DNA of 64,000 bases, from contig QXPY01000009.1 in assembly GCA_003583745.1 (NCBI GenBank), positions 62,001 through 126,000 of the forward strand, written 5' to 3'. Source of the DNA: Rhodocyclales bacterium GT-UBC (GTDB lineage: Bacteria > Pseudomonadota > Gammaproteobacteria > Burkholderiales > Rhodocyclaceae). This document shows, piece by piece, positions 36,179-44,064 of the stretch (the stretch's first letter is position 1; every line of letters begins with the position of its first letter). The translations under genes and the position numbers were made by a program. Below the pieces are notes generated by a model that was not told the origin of the DNA, searched no databases, and saw only the letters and a program-made list of their open reading frames with translations.

Positions 36179-36651
36179 TACTGTTCCTCGACTTCGACGG
36201 CGTTTTGCATCCAGAAACGCCTCTTTCAACACGGGTCGATTTTCAGCATCTTCCTCTCCTGTGGCGCATTCTCCGGGAGGTGCCCGAGGTGGAGGTTGTG
36301 TTCACTACCTCCTGGCGTAAATCTCATACCCTCGCCGAACTTATCGCTCTTGTTACGCAGGATGGTGGCGAGTATTTTTTGCCTCGATTCATTGGGATGA
36401 CCCCAGCAGTCGATAAAGCTTCAAGGGAACAAAGGGACTTAGGGCATCGACGCGAGGAATGTCTCCTATGGATTGAAGCCAATCGGTCTCGGTTTCCGTT
36501 TTGGAAGAAGGACATCCCTTGGATCGCCCTGGATGACATTGCGTACTGGTATGGGTTGCCCTGTTTTCAGTTGCACATGACCGACTCTAAAACAGGGCTT
36601 ACCGAGAGCGACGTGGAGTCGATTATCAAGAAGCTGAAGGCAATGCGGTGA
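36175..36651 (+). CDS. HAD-superfamily protein, Swiss-army-knife RNA-repair type domain
   Basis: 158 residues starting MILFLDFDGVLHP, the HAD nucleophile motif DxD (D6, D8). It is followed by VVFTTSWRK (motif II Thr/Ser) and WIALDDIA (motif IV acidic pair). This compact form matches the HAD_SAK_2 group, linked to RNA-end repair and found often in mobile or conflict loci. Activity is presumably a phosphatase; the substrate is unknown. It is coupled to the preceding gene by an ATGA overlap. Confidence 0.75.
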   Translation: MILFLDFDGVLHPETPLSTRVDFQHLPLLWRILREVPEVEVVFTTSWRKSHTLAELIALVTQDGGEYFLPRFIGMTPAVDKASREQRDLGHRREECLLWIEANRSRFPFWKKDIPWIALDDIAYWYGLPCFQLHMTDSKTGLTESDVESIIKKLKAMR

Positions 36652-36693
36652 AATTACTGCATTGATTGACACGCCCCAAAAGAGACAACAGAA

Positions 36694-37419
36694 ATGGCCA
36701 CAATGAAAACCCGTCTTGAAGCCATCATCGCCCACTGGGCGAGCCTGGCCCAGTTTTACGGCGGCACCAACGCCAAGCGCTATCGCACCAATCTTAAGCG
36801 TGCTTCGACAGCAGCCCGTGAAACAGCCCAACTTTTTAGCCGCTTTGAGGGGGAGAGCCGCCAGTTGGTCGACGAGGACATAGAGACCCTGCATAAGGCA
36901 TCGCGCCTGTTGGGGCAACTGGCCGAGGACTTTGAGGTTGCACAGCGCCGAGCAGACCACATAAAGGCAGACAAGGAAGCTGAAGCCGAATCCAAACGAC
37001 AGCTCAAGATTCGGGCCGTCATGATGGATTTGTTCGGCACTGACAAGCCCAGCATGATCCAGGCTACCGATCAATCTGTCGAACACATCGTCTTCTCAAT
37101 GGCCCGTGACCTCGCCTACTTCGACCGTGCCGGTGTCGACGAGTACGCAAAACTAAAAGGCTGCGACCGCGGCCTCATTTCTGATGTCTACAACGCTCGT
37201 TTGCTGTCATTCAATGCAGACCGAGGGCTGATCGATGAGTGCGCCCAGCAGATTGCCGAAAGCCGCCTGTTAAGCGATACGCGTGGCTACGCCGCTGCCA
37301 ATCGCGACAACTGCGGCCAAAGGTGGTACTTCGCGGGCTGGGACGACTTCCTAGACTGGCGAAAAATCCGTGGACAGGTTCGCGCTGTCTGCCAAGCACC
37401 CGACCCCGAAGCACTGTGA
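36694..37419 (+). CDS. Hypothetical cytoplasmic protein
   Basis: 241 residues, not recognised. Mostly helical, with a probable coiled coil at about residues 40-105 (rich in Arg/Glu/Ala, e.g. QLAEDFEVAQRRADHIKADK) and a C-terminal half ending RWYFAGWDDFLDWRKIRGQV. No membrane segment or metal motif. It lies 42 bases after the HAD gene in the same direction and is the last gene inside the repeat-bracketed cassette. A start at 36706 (MKTRLEAI) is also possible. Confidence 0.6.
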   Translation: MATMKTRLEAIIAHWASLAQFYGGTNAKRYRTNLKRASTAARETAQLFSRFEGESRQLVDEDIETLHKASRLLGQLAEDFEVAQRRADHIKADKEAEAESKRQLKIRAVMMDLFGTDKPSMIQATDQSVEHIVFSMARDLAYFDRAGVDEYAKLKGCDRGLISDVYNARLLSFNADRGLIDECAQQIAESRLLSDTRGYAAANRDNCGQRWYFAGWDDFLDWRKIRGQVRAVCQAPDPEAL

Positions 37420-37595
37420 CTGAGGCGAATGCCAAAATTTGCTACAGCTACAGCGAGACCGTGGTGATTGCTCTGCAGCAGGTTGGACTCTGGCTAAATC
37501 CCAATCCGACGCTAATCACGGATTGCCTATATTCTGAGCATGACGGTGATTTACCTGTCGTCTCAGGGAGTTGGCAATTCCGCTCAGGCCAGACC

Positions 37596-37625
37596 CACAA
37601 GCTTATCCCCAGATTTAGGGGATAA
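37596..37625. repeat. 30-bp repeat, copy 2 (inverted repeat)
   Basis: CACAAGCTTATCCCC...GGGGATAA; here the arms TTATCCCC and GGGGATAA are a perfect 8-bp palindrome with a 7-base centre. It is the direct partner of 35113-35142. The 176 bases from the end of the preceding gene (37420-37595) hold nothing else recognised. Confidence 0.75.
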
Positions 37626-37634
37626 CGTCGAAAC

Positions 37635-38299
37635 TCAGATCAGTCCACGCTGTGCTTGTTCCGTCACTAGCGCCTCGGCCGGGAAAGGTCTCAAAAAATC
37701 CCGACTGTCCGCTGACGGCGCCTGGAGCCAGGCATCGTAGGCCGAGTCTGCCAGAATCACCACCATCCGCTTTTCATCGTCTGGCTTGTGAAACTGCTGC
37801 ATCACCGGATGGGCATCGGCATTGATCGTCAGCATGGTGAAGCTGTGGATGCGCCCCCCCCCTTGGGATTTCGCCTCTCACTCCATAAGCCGGCAATCCC
37901 CATCGGGCGACCGTCCGCACGGGCAATACGGGTCGAGACCGATTTACCACTCCGCCAGTCTGGCTCATAGATCGCCTCGGCCGGAATGATGCAATGGCGC
38001 GATTGCTGCCAAGCATCCCGGAAACTGGGCTTCTCATGGACCGTCTCCGAACGGGCGTTATAGGTCCGCCGTGCGATTAACTCATCCTTCGACCAATGGG
38101 GAATCAGCCCAAAAGAACCGACCAACAATTCCCGTTTGGGTACGGCCTCATCGCCGACGTCGGCGAATTCATGCCGTCGCACAAATGGTCCGAGATATCC
38201 CGGCCACAGGCTGGGTTTCAGATCGAGGAGGAGATCATCGACGCCGAAGTAGGTGTTGAGCCGTTGCGGCTGGATGACCGGATCGAAATGAGCGCACAT
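37635..38299 (-). pseudogene. yedK: SRAP/HMCES-family DNA-protein crosslink protein (YedK-like), frameshifted
   Basis: The start MCAHFDPVIQ at 38299 exposes Cys2, the residue that crosslinks abasic sites. TYNARSETV (Asn) and IIPAEAIYEPDW (Glu) follow. At a run of nine C on the plus strand (37854-37862) the frame is lost: the continuing frame ends GGGASTASPC, while the correct C-terminus (HSFTMLTINADAHPVMQQFH) is in another frame down to 37635. One added base, or two removed, would restore it. The conserved His of the QQFHKPDDEKRMVV region lies after the break. Pseudogene, phase-variable gene or sequencing error are all possible. Confidence 0.8.
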
Positions 38300-38314
38300 A
38301 GTACCCTGCATAGC

Positions 38315-38341
38315 AAAACCCCCGGGGTTGGAGGCCGGGGG
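38315..38341 (-). terminator. Terminator of the Ala/Lys-rich secreted protein gene
   Basis: On the minus strand CCCCCGG pairs with CCGGGGG (arms at 38335-38341 and 38319-38325) followed by TTTTGC. It sits between this gene and the downstream SRAP gene. Confidence 0.6.
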
Positions 38342-38364
38342 GGGCTGAGCTACTGCCAGGAGCC

Positions 38365-38703
38365 TTACTTGCTGGTCGAGGCGGCAGTGACCACCGGGGC
38401 CGGCGTCGTACCTTCGGCCTTGGCGGCCTTGTGCTCAGCCTTCTTCGTCTTGTGCGAGGTCTTCACCGGCTTGGCCGCTTCCGATTTGGCTTCGGCCGTC
38501 ACCGCAGCCTTGACCGGTTCAGCCGCCTTGGGTGCTTCGACCTTCTTTTCGGCCGCAGCCGGGGCCGGGGCGGTCATCTTTGAGGACGATGCCGCCGGAG
38601 TGGTCGGGGCGGCGGCTACGCCTTGTGCGAAGGAGGCGGAAGTAAAACCAGCGGCAACAGTCAGGGCAATAAGGATTTTGGAAACTTGCATTTTGGTTCT
38701 CAT
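38365..38703 (-). CDS. Ala/Lys/Pro-rich secreted protein
   Basis: About 112 residues from MRTKMQVSKILIALTVAAGF: a signal peptide (cleavage near ASFAQG) followed by a low-complexity mature region of Ala, Pro, Lys and Glu (e.g. AEPVKAAVTAEAKSEAAKPV). It is likely disordered and periplasmic. Small proteins of this composition are common in betaproteobacteria with no assigned function. Starts at 38742 or 38691 are alternatives; no strong ribosome site distinguishes them. It has its own terminator. Confidence 0.6.
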   Translation of the reverse strand: MRTKMQVSKILIALTVAAGFTSASFAQGVAAAPTTPAASSSKMTAPAPAAAEKKVEAPKAAEPVKAAVTAEAKSEAAKPVKTSHKTKKAEHKAAKAEGTTPAPVVTAASTSK

Positions 38704-38813
38704 GGATAGGTAGGTTGTTGGTTCAGTTTCAGGTGCTGACAACCTTTTGCAGCGCCATGGACCGAATAACGCTGCCCCTCCTGGTTGAGATGTCAGCAGA
38801 AACGTAAGCCGGT

Positions 38814-39594
38814 GTGCCGGCGTGTATCTTCGTTCCGTTGCCCGACGCGTCCCGTCTGGCGCTACCTTGGGACCAGGTTCGCATCTCGGCGGGTTTTCCC
38901 AGTCCGGCGGCGGACTACGAAGACCAGCGCCTCGACATTAATGAGTACCCGGATGATCCGGGAATGTTTCTCGGTCGTGCTGGAACGCACGGTTCAGGAG
39001 CTGCGGGGCGTCTCCTGCCTGGACTTGGAAGAGACCGTATCTGACCGCCAGCAGATCATCAGCAGCCGATCATTCGGCACCCTGATGTATGACCTTGAAG
39101 ATCTGGTCGAGGCGGTAGCAAGTTACACCGCCCGGGCGGCCGAAAAGCTGCGCCAGCAGGACTCATTGGCGGGTGCAGTTCAAGTGATGATTCGGACCAA
39201 TGTCTTTAAGCCCGAGGCCCCGCAGTACCAGAAGGCGGTGACGGTTCCACTCCCGGAAGCGACGGCGGATACCCGTATCCTGACCCACTGGACGGTCCAG
39301 ATGGCGCGGCGAATCTATCGGGCTGGGTTCGGTTATCACAAGGCTGGCATTGCCTTGTTGGACATTCGGCCCAGAACCAACCAGCAGTTTGGGCTGTTTG
39401 TGCTGGATGAGGTAACCAGAAGCCGCAATGAGCGTCTGATTGGGGCGCTCGATGCCATTAACGGGCGATTTGGGCGCGGGATGCTTAGGCATGCTGCCGA
39501 GGGCATGGAGAGGCCATGGCAGATGCGGCGGGAAAATCTGTCGCCACGGTATACGACAGAGTGGGCAGGGGTGCCAAAAGTGAGGGCGGGGTGA
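38814..39594 (+). pseudogene. umuC: umuD-umuC deletion fusion remnant (translesion polymerase V)
   Basis: 38814-38948 encodes a UmuD N-terminal stretch (VPLPDASRLALPWDQVRISA, then GFPSPAADYEDQRLDINEY). Directly after it, in another frame from 38953, comes the UmuC C-terminal region (FSVVLERTVQELRGVSCLDL; VTVPLPEATADTRILTHWTV; RRIYRAGFGYHKAGIALLDI). The UmuD serine-lysine protease part and about two thirds of UmuC, including the polymerase active site, are gone. The frames differ, so no functional fusion protein is expected. With the neighbouring SRAP gene this is a decayed SOS module. Confidence 0.85.
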
Positions 39595-39646
39595 GGAGCC
39601 ATGAATTCGACTAATTTTGCTCCGGTGAACATCGGTCGCGAATTAC

Positions 39647-39709
39647 CGGATCAAAATGGCGAAATAACGGAACAAAACGGCATAAATTTGGATCAATGTG
39701 CTACCATCT
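39647..39709. repeat. Three ~21-bp tandem repeats upstream of the AAA+ ATPase gene
   Basis: CGGATCAAAATGGCGAAATA, CGGAACAAAACGGCATAAAT and TGGATCAATGTGC start at 39647, 39668 and 39689, a regular 21-base period. An inverted relative, TTTTGCTCCGG, lies at 39615-39625. Repeats of the (T/C)GGATCAA type are reminiscent of IS21-family ends, so this may be an IS remnant, or helically phased operators for the ATPase-protease genes. Confidence 0.6.
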
Positions 39710-39728
39710 CGGTTCAATTGGAGGGGGA

Positions 39729-40889
39729 ATGGATCATCTTTCAGAAGTTTTGAAAATCCTTGAAGGCGCGCTTCAGCACAACGTCCGAAAGGCAGCGGAT
39801 TATGCTGGCTTGCTGGCGGAGAAGCTAGAAAAGGATGGCGAACTCCGGCAGGCCGGTATGGTTCGCCAACGCTTGGCGAAAGCCCCAATGCAAACGCTGT
39901 CGCCTGCCGCCGCTGCGCAGGTCGCCTTGCCTGTCGACTCCGATAGCCAGTTACGCACACTCGACGAAGAACGCCCAATCGTTGCCGACATCGATCTCGT
40001 GCTTCCCGAGAATGCGGCAACGCGTGTCGATGAGTTTGTCCGCTCGATTTTCGCCGCCGAAAAGCTGGCTGCAGCAGGCATCCACCACCCAGCTCGCCTG
40101 CTTTTTTCCGGTCCTCCGGGCTGCGGCAAAACGCAAGCGGCACGCATGATTGCAGCTTCACTTGAGCTTCCTCTGCTAACAGTTCGTTGTGACACCCTGG
40201 TCTCATCGCTCTTGGGCCAGACCAGCCGTAATCTACGGCGCGTCTTCGAACATGCGGAAAGCCGTCCGTGCGTGCTCTTTCTTGATGAATTTGACGCCCT
40301 GGCGAAGTCTCGTGCTGATGAACGAGAAGTCGGCGAGTTGCAACGTATTGTCATCGCGCTGCTACAAAACATCGACGCACTTTCACCGGAAACCATTCTA
40401 GTAGCAGCTACTAACCACGAAGAATTATTGGACCGAGCTGTATGGCGGCGTTTTGCATGGCGTATTACGCTGGGACTTCCGGATGATGACCTGCGTCAGA
40501 TGCTGTGGAAAAAGAAGATCGGCCAATACTGGAACGACGAGCTGGATGAAAACCAGCTTTCCGCTCTGTCTGTGGGGCTGTCTGGGGCAGGTATCGAACA
40601 TGTCGCCCATGACGCAATTCGGCACGCCATCCTCAATGACCATGTGCAAATCGATCCCGTCGATCTTATCCGGCGACTCGGCCTTGTAGTTGCCATGAAC
40701 AATGGCATCATGCTCGAAACCAAGGAAAAGGAGATCGAATTCCTGCGGCAGTGGGCGCCGAGGCTCCTTGCTATCCGAAAACTGGCAAATTACTATGGCA
40801 TCTCTCAAAGACAAGTGAATAACGCCGACAAGGGAGAGAGCCATGGCAGGAAGCGCAGAAAACCCAATTCTGATCGTCCATCCCCGTGA
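39729..40889 (+). CDS. AAA+ ATPase paired with a subtilase
   Basis: 386 residues. An N-terminal helical region (about 1-85, MDHLSEVLKILEGALQHNVR) resembles MIT/oligomerisation helices. A classic AAA+ module follows: Walker A GPPGCGKT (128-135), Walker B VLFLDEFDAL (182-191), and sensor 1 VAATNHEE, with arginines in RAVWRRFAWRI as possible fingers. The C-terminus is basic. The ATG at 39729 follows GGAGGGGGA. Its last 47 bases overlap the start of the subtilase gene in another frame, implying coupled translation. It probably acts as an unfoldase or regulator of that protease; inferred from the pairing. Confidence 0.85.
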   Translation: MDHLSEVLKILEGALQHNVRKAADYAGLLAEKLEKDGELRQAGMVRQRLAKAPMQTLSPAAAAQVALPVDSDSQLRTLDEERPIVADIDLVLPENAATRVDEFVRSIFAAEKLAAAGIHHPARLLFSGPPGCGKTQAARMIAASLELPLLTVRCDTLVSSLLGQTSRNLRRVFEHAESRPCVLFLDEFDALAKSRADEREVGELQRIVIALLQNIDALSPETILVAATNHEELLDRAVWRRFAWRITLGLPDDDLRQMLWKKKIGQYWNDELDENQLSALSVGLSGAGIEHVAHDAIRHAILNDHVQIDPVDLIRRLGLVVAMNNGIMLETKEKEIEFLRQWAPRLLAIRKLANYYGISQRQVNNADKGESHGRKRRKPNSDRPSP

Positions 40890-43134
40890 ATCTGATCTTC
40901 AGCAAAAGGAAATTCTTGGCTTCGGCCCCCCCAAGGAAATTGTCGCGGTCAACCAAGCCCTGCGTGATCAGTTGGCAGAGCAAATCCACCAAGTATTCCA
41001 AGCCAGCACCAGAAAGCTTGAACGATTCCCGGAAATTCCCTGCGTCATCACCCTGAAACTGCGCCCAGAAGCACTTGCCAAGACGCACCGCCCAATGGAT
41101 CTGCTCGAACGGGCAGGTATGCACCCGATTGGCACCCGCAATTTTGGTGAACTCCTATTACCGGCTACTGCACACAGCCTCGCCAATCTACAGCGAATAA
41201 TCCTTAACAACCACGCTAAGAAGATCAAGGCAAATATCTCGACGATAGAGGAGTTTTCCCCTTATTCCTCCGATGACGTCATTCATGGCAAGGAATATGG
41301 CAACTTTGCAGACGAAATGCAGGAGTGGCTCGATCAGAAAAAGCCCGTGATTCTGGAGCGCTTCGCGAGCGACGATGCGGAGGTCGACGCCAACATTTTC
41401 GAGCATATAAATTTACTGCTCAAGCAGCATGGCGTAGAGACAATTCGTCCAGAATCCCGTGGTGCTCACAAGACTTTCCGCCTGATCAGTGGGTTCGGAT
41501 TGAAGCAGTTGGAAGCATTGGCGGATTCACCTGCGGTGCGTTCGCTCCTGCGGGCGACGGAATTCGCCCCAATCAAAATCACCCCTCAATGGTTCAACGT
41601 CGTTGGCCCTATCTCCGATGTCACCATCCCGCCTCCGTCCGATGACCTGCCGACTGTCGCCGTCGTCGACACGGGCGTGGCGCCCAGCGATACCACCATT
41701 GCGCCCTGGGTCGTAGATCGCGAAGCATATCTTCTGCCGCCAGACACCGATTTCCTTCATGGCACCTTCGTCGCCGGCCTCATTGCCGCAGGGCGCCCAA
41801 TGAATGGTAATGCGCCGGAATTCCCGGACTGTCAGGCCAAGGTACTGGATGTGGCTGCCTTGGGAGTAGGTACCAGCACTTCCATGGACGACATGCTTAA
41901 CCGGATTGAGGAGAGCATCAAGCGGCATCCTGACGTCAAGGTTTGGAACTGTTCGTTTGGCTCCAAGACACCCGGTAGCATCGACTATTTTGGGAAGATG
42001 GCGACAGAACTCGATAGCTTCTCCGACAAATACGGCGTCCTTTTTGTCATTGCTGCCGGCAATTATGAGACCCCACCGATGCGGTGTTGGCCTACCCCTC
42101 AGGCATTGCATGGCGACGATCGGATTTCCCAACCCGCCGAGTCAGTCAGAGCGCTAACAGTAGGGTCTGTGGCCCATTTGCCGGCGCTGGTAGCCCCGGG
42201 CGATCCTTCGCCCTTCAGCCGCCGTGGTCCCGGACCAGCAAAAACACCGAAGCCCGACATCACTCATCGTGGTGGGAATTGTACGACTGGCGGCGCCTTT
42301 GACGGCGCAGGCGTTCGATCGATCGTCCCTGGTGATCGCCTAGGCGAGTCAATCGGCACCAGCTTTTCAACGCCACTGGCCAGCTCTATGGCTGCCAATG
42401 CATGGCGCGCGCTCGAACGCCAGCAAATTCCGGTTCGCCCAGAGATCATCAAGGCCATGATGATCCACGCGGCGGCTCTCAACTCCCCCAAGCGAACGCC
42501 CGACGAACTCAACTATTACGGCTTCGGTGTTCCCGAATCGACGGCCGACATCCTGTTCTGCACGCCGGAAACTTTTACGCTGATGTTCGATGTCGAGTTG
42601 TTCGACGGCCAAATCTGGGAAAAAACGCCTTTCCCGATTCCCTCCTGCCTGCATCCGAACGGCGATCACTTCAAGGGAGAAATCATCCTCACCTTGGTTT
42701 ACGCGCCACCAGTCGATGGCCGGCACAACTCCGAATACGTTCGTGCCAACGTCAATGCCCATTTTGGTACCTACGATCCAGACCAACACGGAGAACTTCA
42801 TCACAAGAGCATACTTCCGCTTGATTCACCGGATAAGACAGATCTCTATGAGGAGGCCATGATTGACCATGGCTTCAAGTGGTCACCCGTCAAGGTTTAT
42901 CGCGCAACGTTCGCGCGAGGGAAGGCAGGAAAACGCTTTCGGCTCTATCTTGACTTGCTGCGTCGAGCCGGCGAGGCACCCCGGCTTGAACCGCAGCGGG
43001 CTGTCGTCCTCGTCACGATGCGTGCTCTTGAGCCGAACCCGGCCGTGTACAACGACGGCATAGCTGCCGTGAATTCACAACAGTGGGCAACCACGAGAAC
43101 GTCTGCCGACCTCCGCATCAGAACGCATACTTAA
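40843..43134 (+). CDS. S8 (subtilisin-like) serine protease paired with an AAA+ ATPase
   Basis: 763 residues, no signal peptide, so cytoplasmic. A ~265-residue N-terminal domain of unknown type precedes the S8 fold with all catalytic residues: D276 in VAVVDTGVAP, H306 in HGTFVAGLIAAG, oxyanion N407 in VIAAGNYE and S507 in GTSFSTPLASS. A beta-rich C-terminal region (about 570-740) follows. Most subtilases are secreted; an intracellular one coupled to an AAA+ ATPase points to controlled intracellular proteolysis, as in stress or conflict systems. The target is unknown. It lies close to the integrase operon end of the island. Confidence 0.85.
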   Translation: MAGSAENPILIVHPRESDLQQKEILGFGPPKEIVAVNQALRDQLAEQIHQVFQASTRKLERFPEIPCVITLKLRPEALAKTHRPMDLLERAGMHPIGTRNFGELLLPATAHSLANLQRIILNNHAKKIKANISTIEEFSPYSSDDVIHGKEYGNFADEMQEWLDQKKPVILERFASDDAEVDANIFEHINLLLKQHGVETIRPESRGAHKTFRLISGFGLKQLEALADSPAVRSLLRATEFAPIKITPQWFNVVGPISDVTIPPPSDDLPTVAVVDTGVAPSDTTIAPWVVDREAYLLPPDTDFLHGTFVAGLIAAGRPMNGNAPEFPDCQAKVLDVAALGVGTSTSMDDMLNRIEESIKRHPDVKVWNCSFGSKTPGSIDYFGKMATELDSFSDKYGVLFVIAAGNYETPPMRCWPTPQALHGDDRISQPAESVRALTVGSVAHLPALVAPGDPSPFSRRGPGPAKTPKPDITHRGGNCTTGGAFDGAGVRSIVPGDRLGESIGTSFSTPLASSMAANAWRALERQQIPVRPEIIKAMMIHAAALNSPKRTPDELNYYGFGVPESTADILFCTPETFTLMFDVELFDGQIWEKTPFPIPSCLHPNGDHFKGEIILTLVYAPPVDGRHNSEYVRANVNAHFGTYDPDQHGELHHKSILPLDSPDKTDLYEEAMIDHGFKWSPVKVYRATFARGKAGKRFRLYLDLLRRAGEAPRLEPQRAVVLVTMRALEPNPAVYNDGIAAVNSQQWATTRTSADLRIRTHT

Positions 43135-43242
43135 CAGCATGATCCGATCGTTGAATACCCGAAAGTGTAAATGACTTAGCTGGGGCGAATTGAGCCGGTC
43201 AGGTCGGATTTGATTTGGTACTCAGCAGAACAGATATCCGAA

Positions 43243-43701
43243 TTACGTTCCGTGCCTAATGCTGGAATAAATTTCTTTCGCGTCTTGTAGCGGTTCAGGG
43301 CCGCGTATACCGAGCATGCCAAGCTTTCGTTCTGAAAAAACTGTACCAGACTCAAGTGAAAACAAGAGTGTTCCGTCCTTTAGCTCAAAAACGTTTTCAA
43401 TTTCTTCAAACACGAAACCCGCTGGTCTCAGCAGTGGTGCCCTTGTATAGAGCCTTAGGCTAATCCAAGTGCTATCTCGTAGCTTGTGAAGCAATGCCAT
43501 TGCGTTCGAAAAATCCTTGAAGATGAAGGTTTTTATCGCTGCTTCTCCAGATGAATGAGTGCACGACTCGATCTGGAACCATCGCTCGCCCCGGATCTCT
43601 ACTACCCTCCAGTAATGGACACCTGATTCGTTACGATCAGGTTTGGCGGGGCTGACCTCGTTATTCGCATGAGAAAGTACGGTACTTTGGGCTGTGTTCA
43701 T
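43243..43701 (-). CDS. Hypothetical protein divergent from the XRE regulator
   Basis: 152 residues from MNTAQSTVLSHANNEVSPAK. Not recognised; soluble, with a mixed alpha/beta pattern (YWRVVEIRGERWFQIESCTH, FVFEEIENVFELKDGTLLFS). It shares an upstream region with the small XRE gene, including a 14-bp palindrome, so it is probably controlled by it. A GTG at 43716 inside the palindrome is the alternative start. The 108 bases between it and the subtilase gene show no clear terminator. Confidence 0.6.
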   Translation of the reverse strand: MNTAQSTVLSHANNEVSPAKPDRNESGVHYWRVVEIRGERWFQIESCTHSSGEAAIKTFIFKDFSNAMALLHKLRDSTWISLRLYTRAPLLRPAGFVFEEIENVFELKDGTLLFSLESGTVFSERKLGMLGIRGPEPLQDAKEIYSSIRHGT

Positions 43702-43713
43702 TTGGCTTTTTTG

Positions 43714-43727
43714 CACAATATATTGTG
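43714..43727. promoter_or_regulatory. 14-bp perfect palindrome in the divergent promoter region (operator candidate)
   Basis: CACAATATATTGTG lies between the divergent hypothetical and XRE genes. Palindromes of this size are typical operators of small XRE/C-protein-like dimers, so autoregulation is plausible. Confidence 0.55.
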
Positions 43728-43783
43728 TAGATTATACCCAGTCTGACCCAGTAACTTCCAGCCAACAACTAGCCGGAAGGACT

Positions 43784-44035
43784 ATGAATCGCTTGGAAGC
43801 GTTGGGAGCAGCAATACGAGAGGCTCGACTCAAACAAAAGCTATCCCAGGAAAAACTGGCAGAGCTTGCGTCTCTTCATCGGAATTTTGTCGGATTGGTT
43901 GAAAGGGCAGCTACCAAGCTAGCAATTGATTCCCTTTTTGCAATCTCTGATGCGTTGGTTGTTCCTGCCTCTGTTCTCGTGGCCAGAGCCGAACAATTAG
44001 CTTCCAGTGCTATTTCGAAGGAAGTGGAGCGGTAA
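43784..44035 (+). CDS. Small XRE-family transcriptional regulator
   Basis: 83 residues: a five-helix HTH_3 domain (GAAIREARLKQKLSQEKLAE, then LASLHRNFVGLVERAATKLA) and little else. It resembles controller proteins and phage-type repressors. The ATG at 43784 follows GGAAGG at 43775-43780. It converges on ginD 29 bases away. It may regulate the divergent hypothetical gene and itself through the palindrome; any influence on the integrase operon is speculative. Confidence 0.85.
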   Translation: MNRLEALGAAIREARLKQKLSQEKLAELASLHRNFVGLVERAATKLAIDSLFAISDALVVPASVLVARAEQLASSAISKEVER

Positions 44036-44064
44036 AGCTAAGGCTAGATAACGCGGACGTGCCA

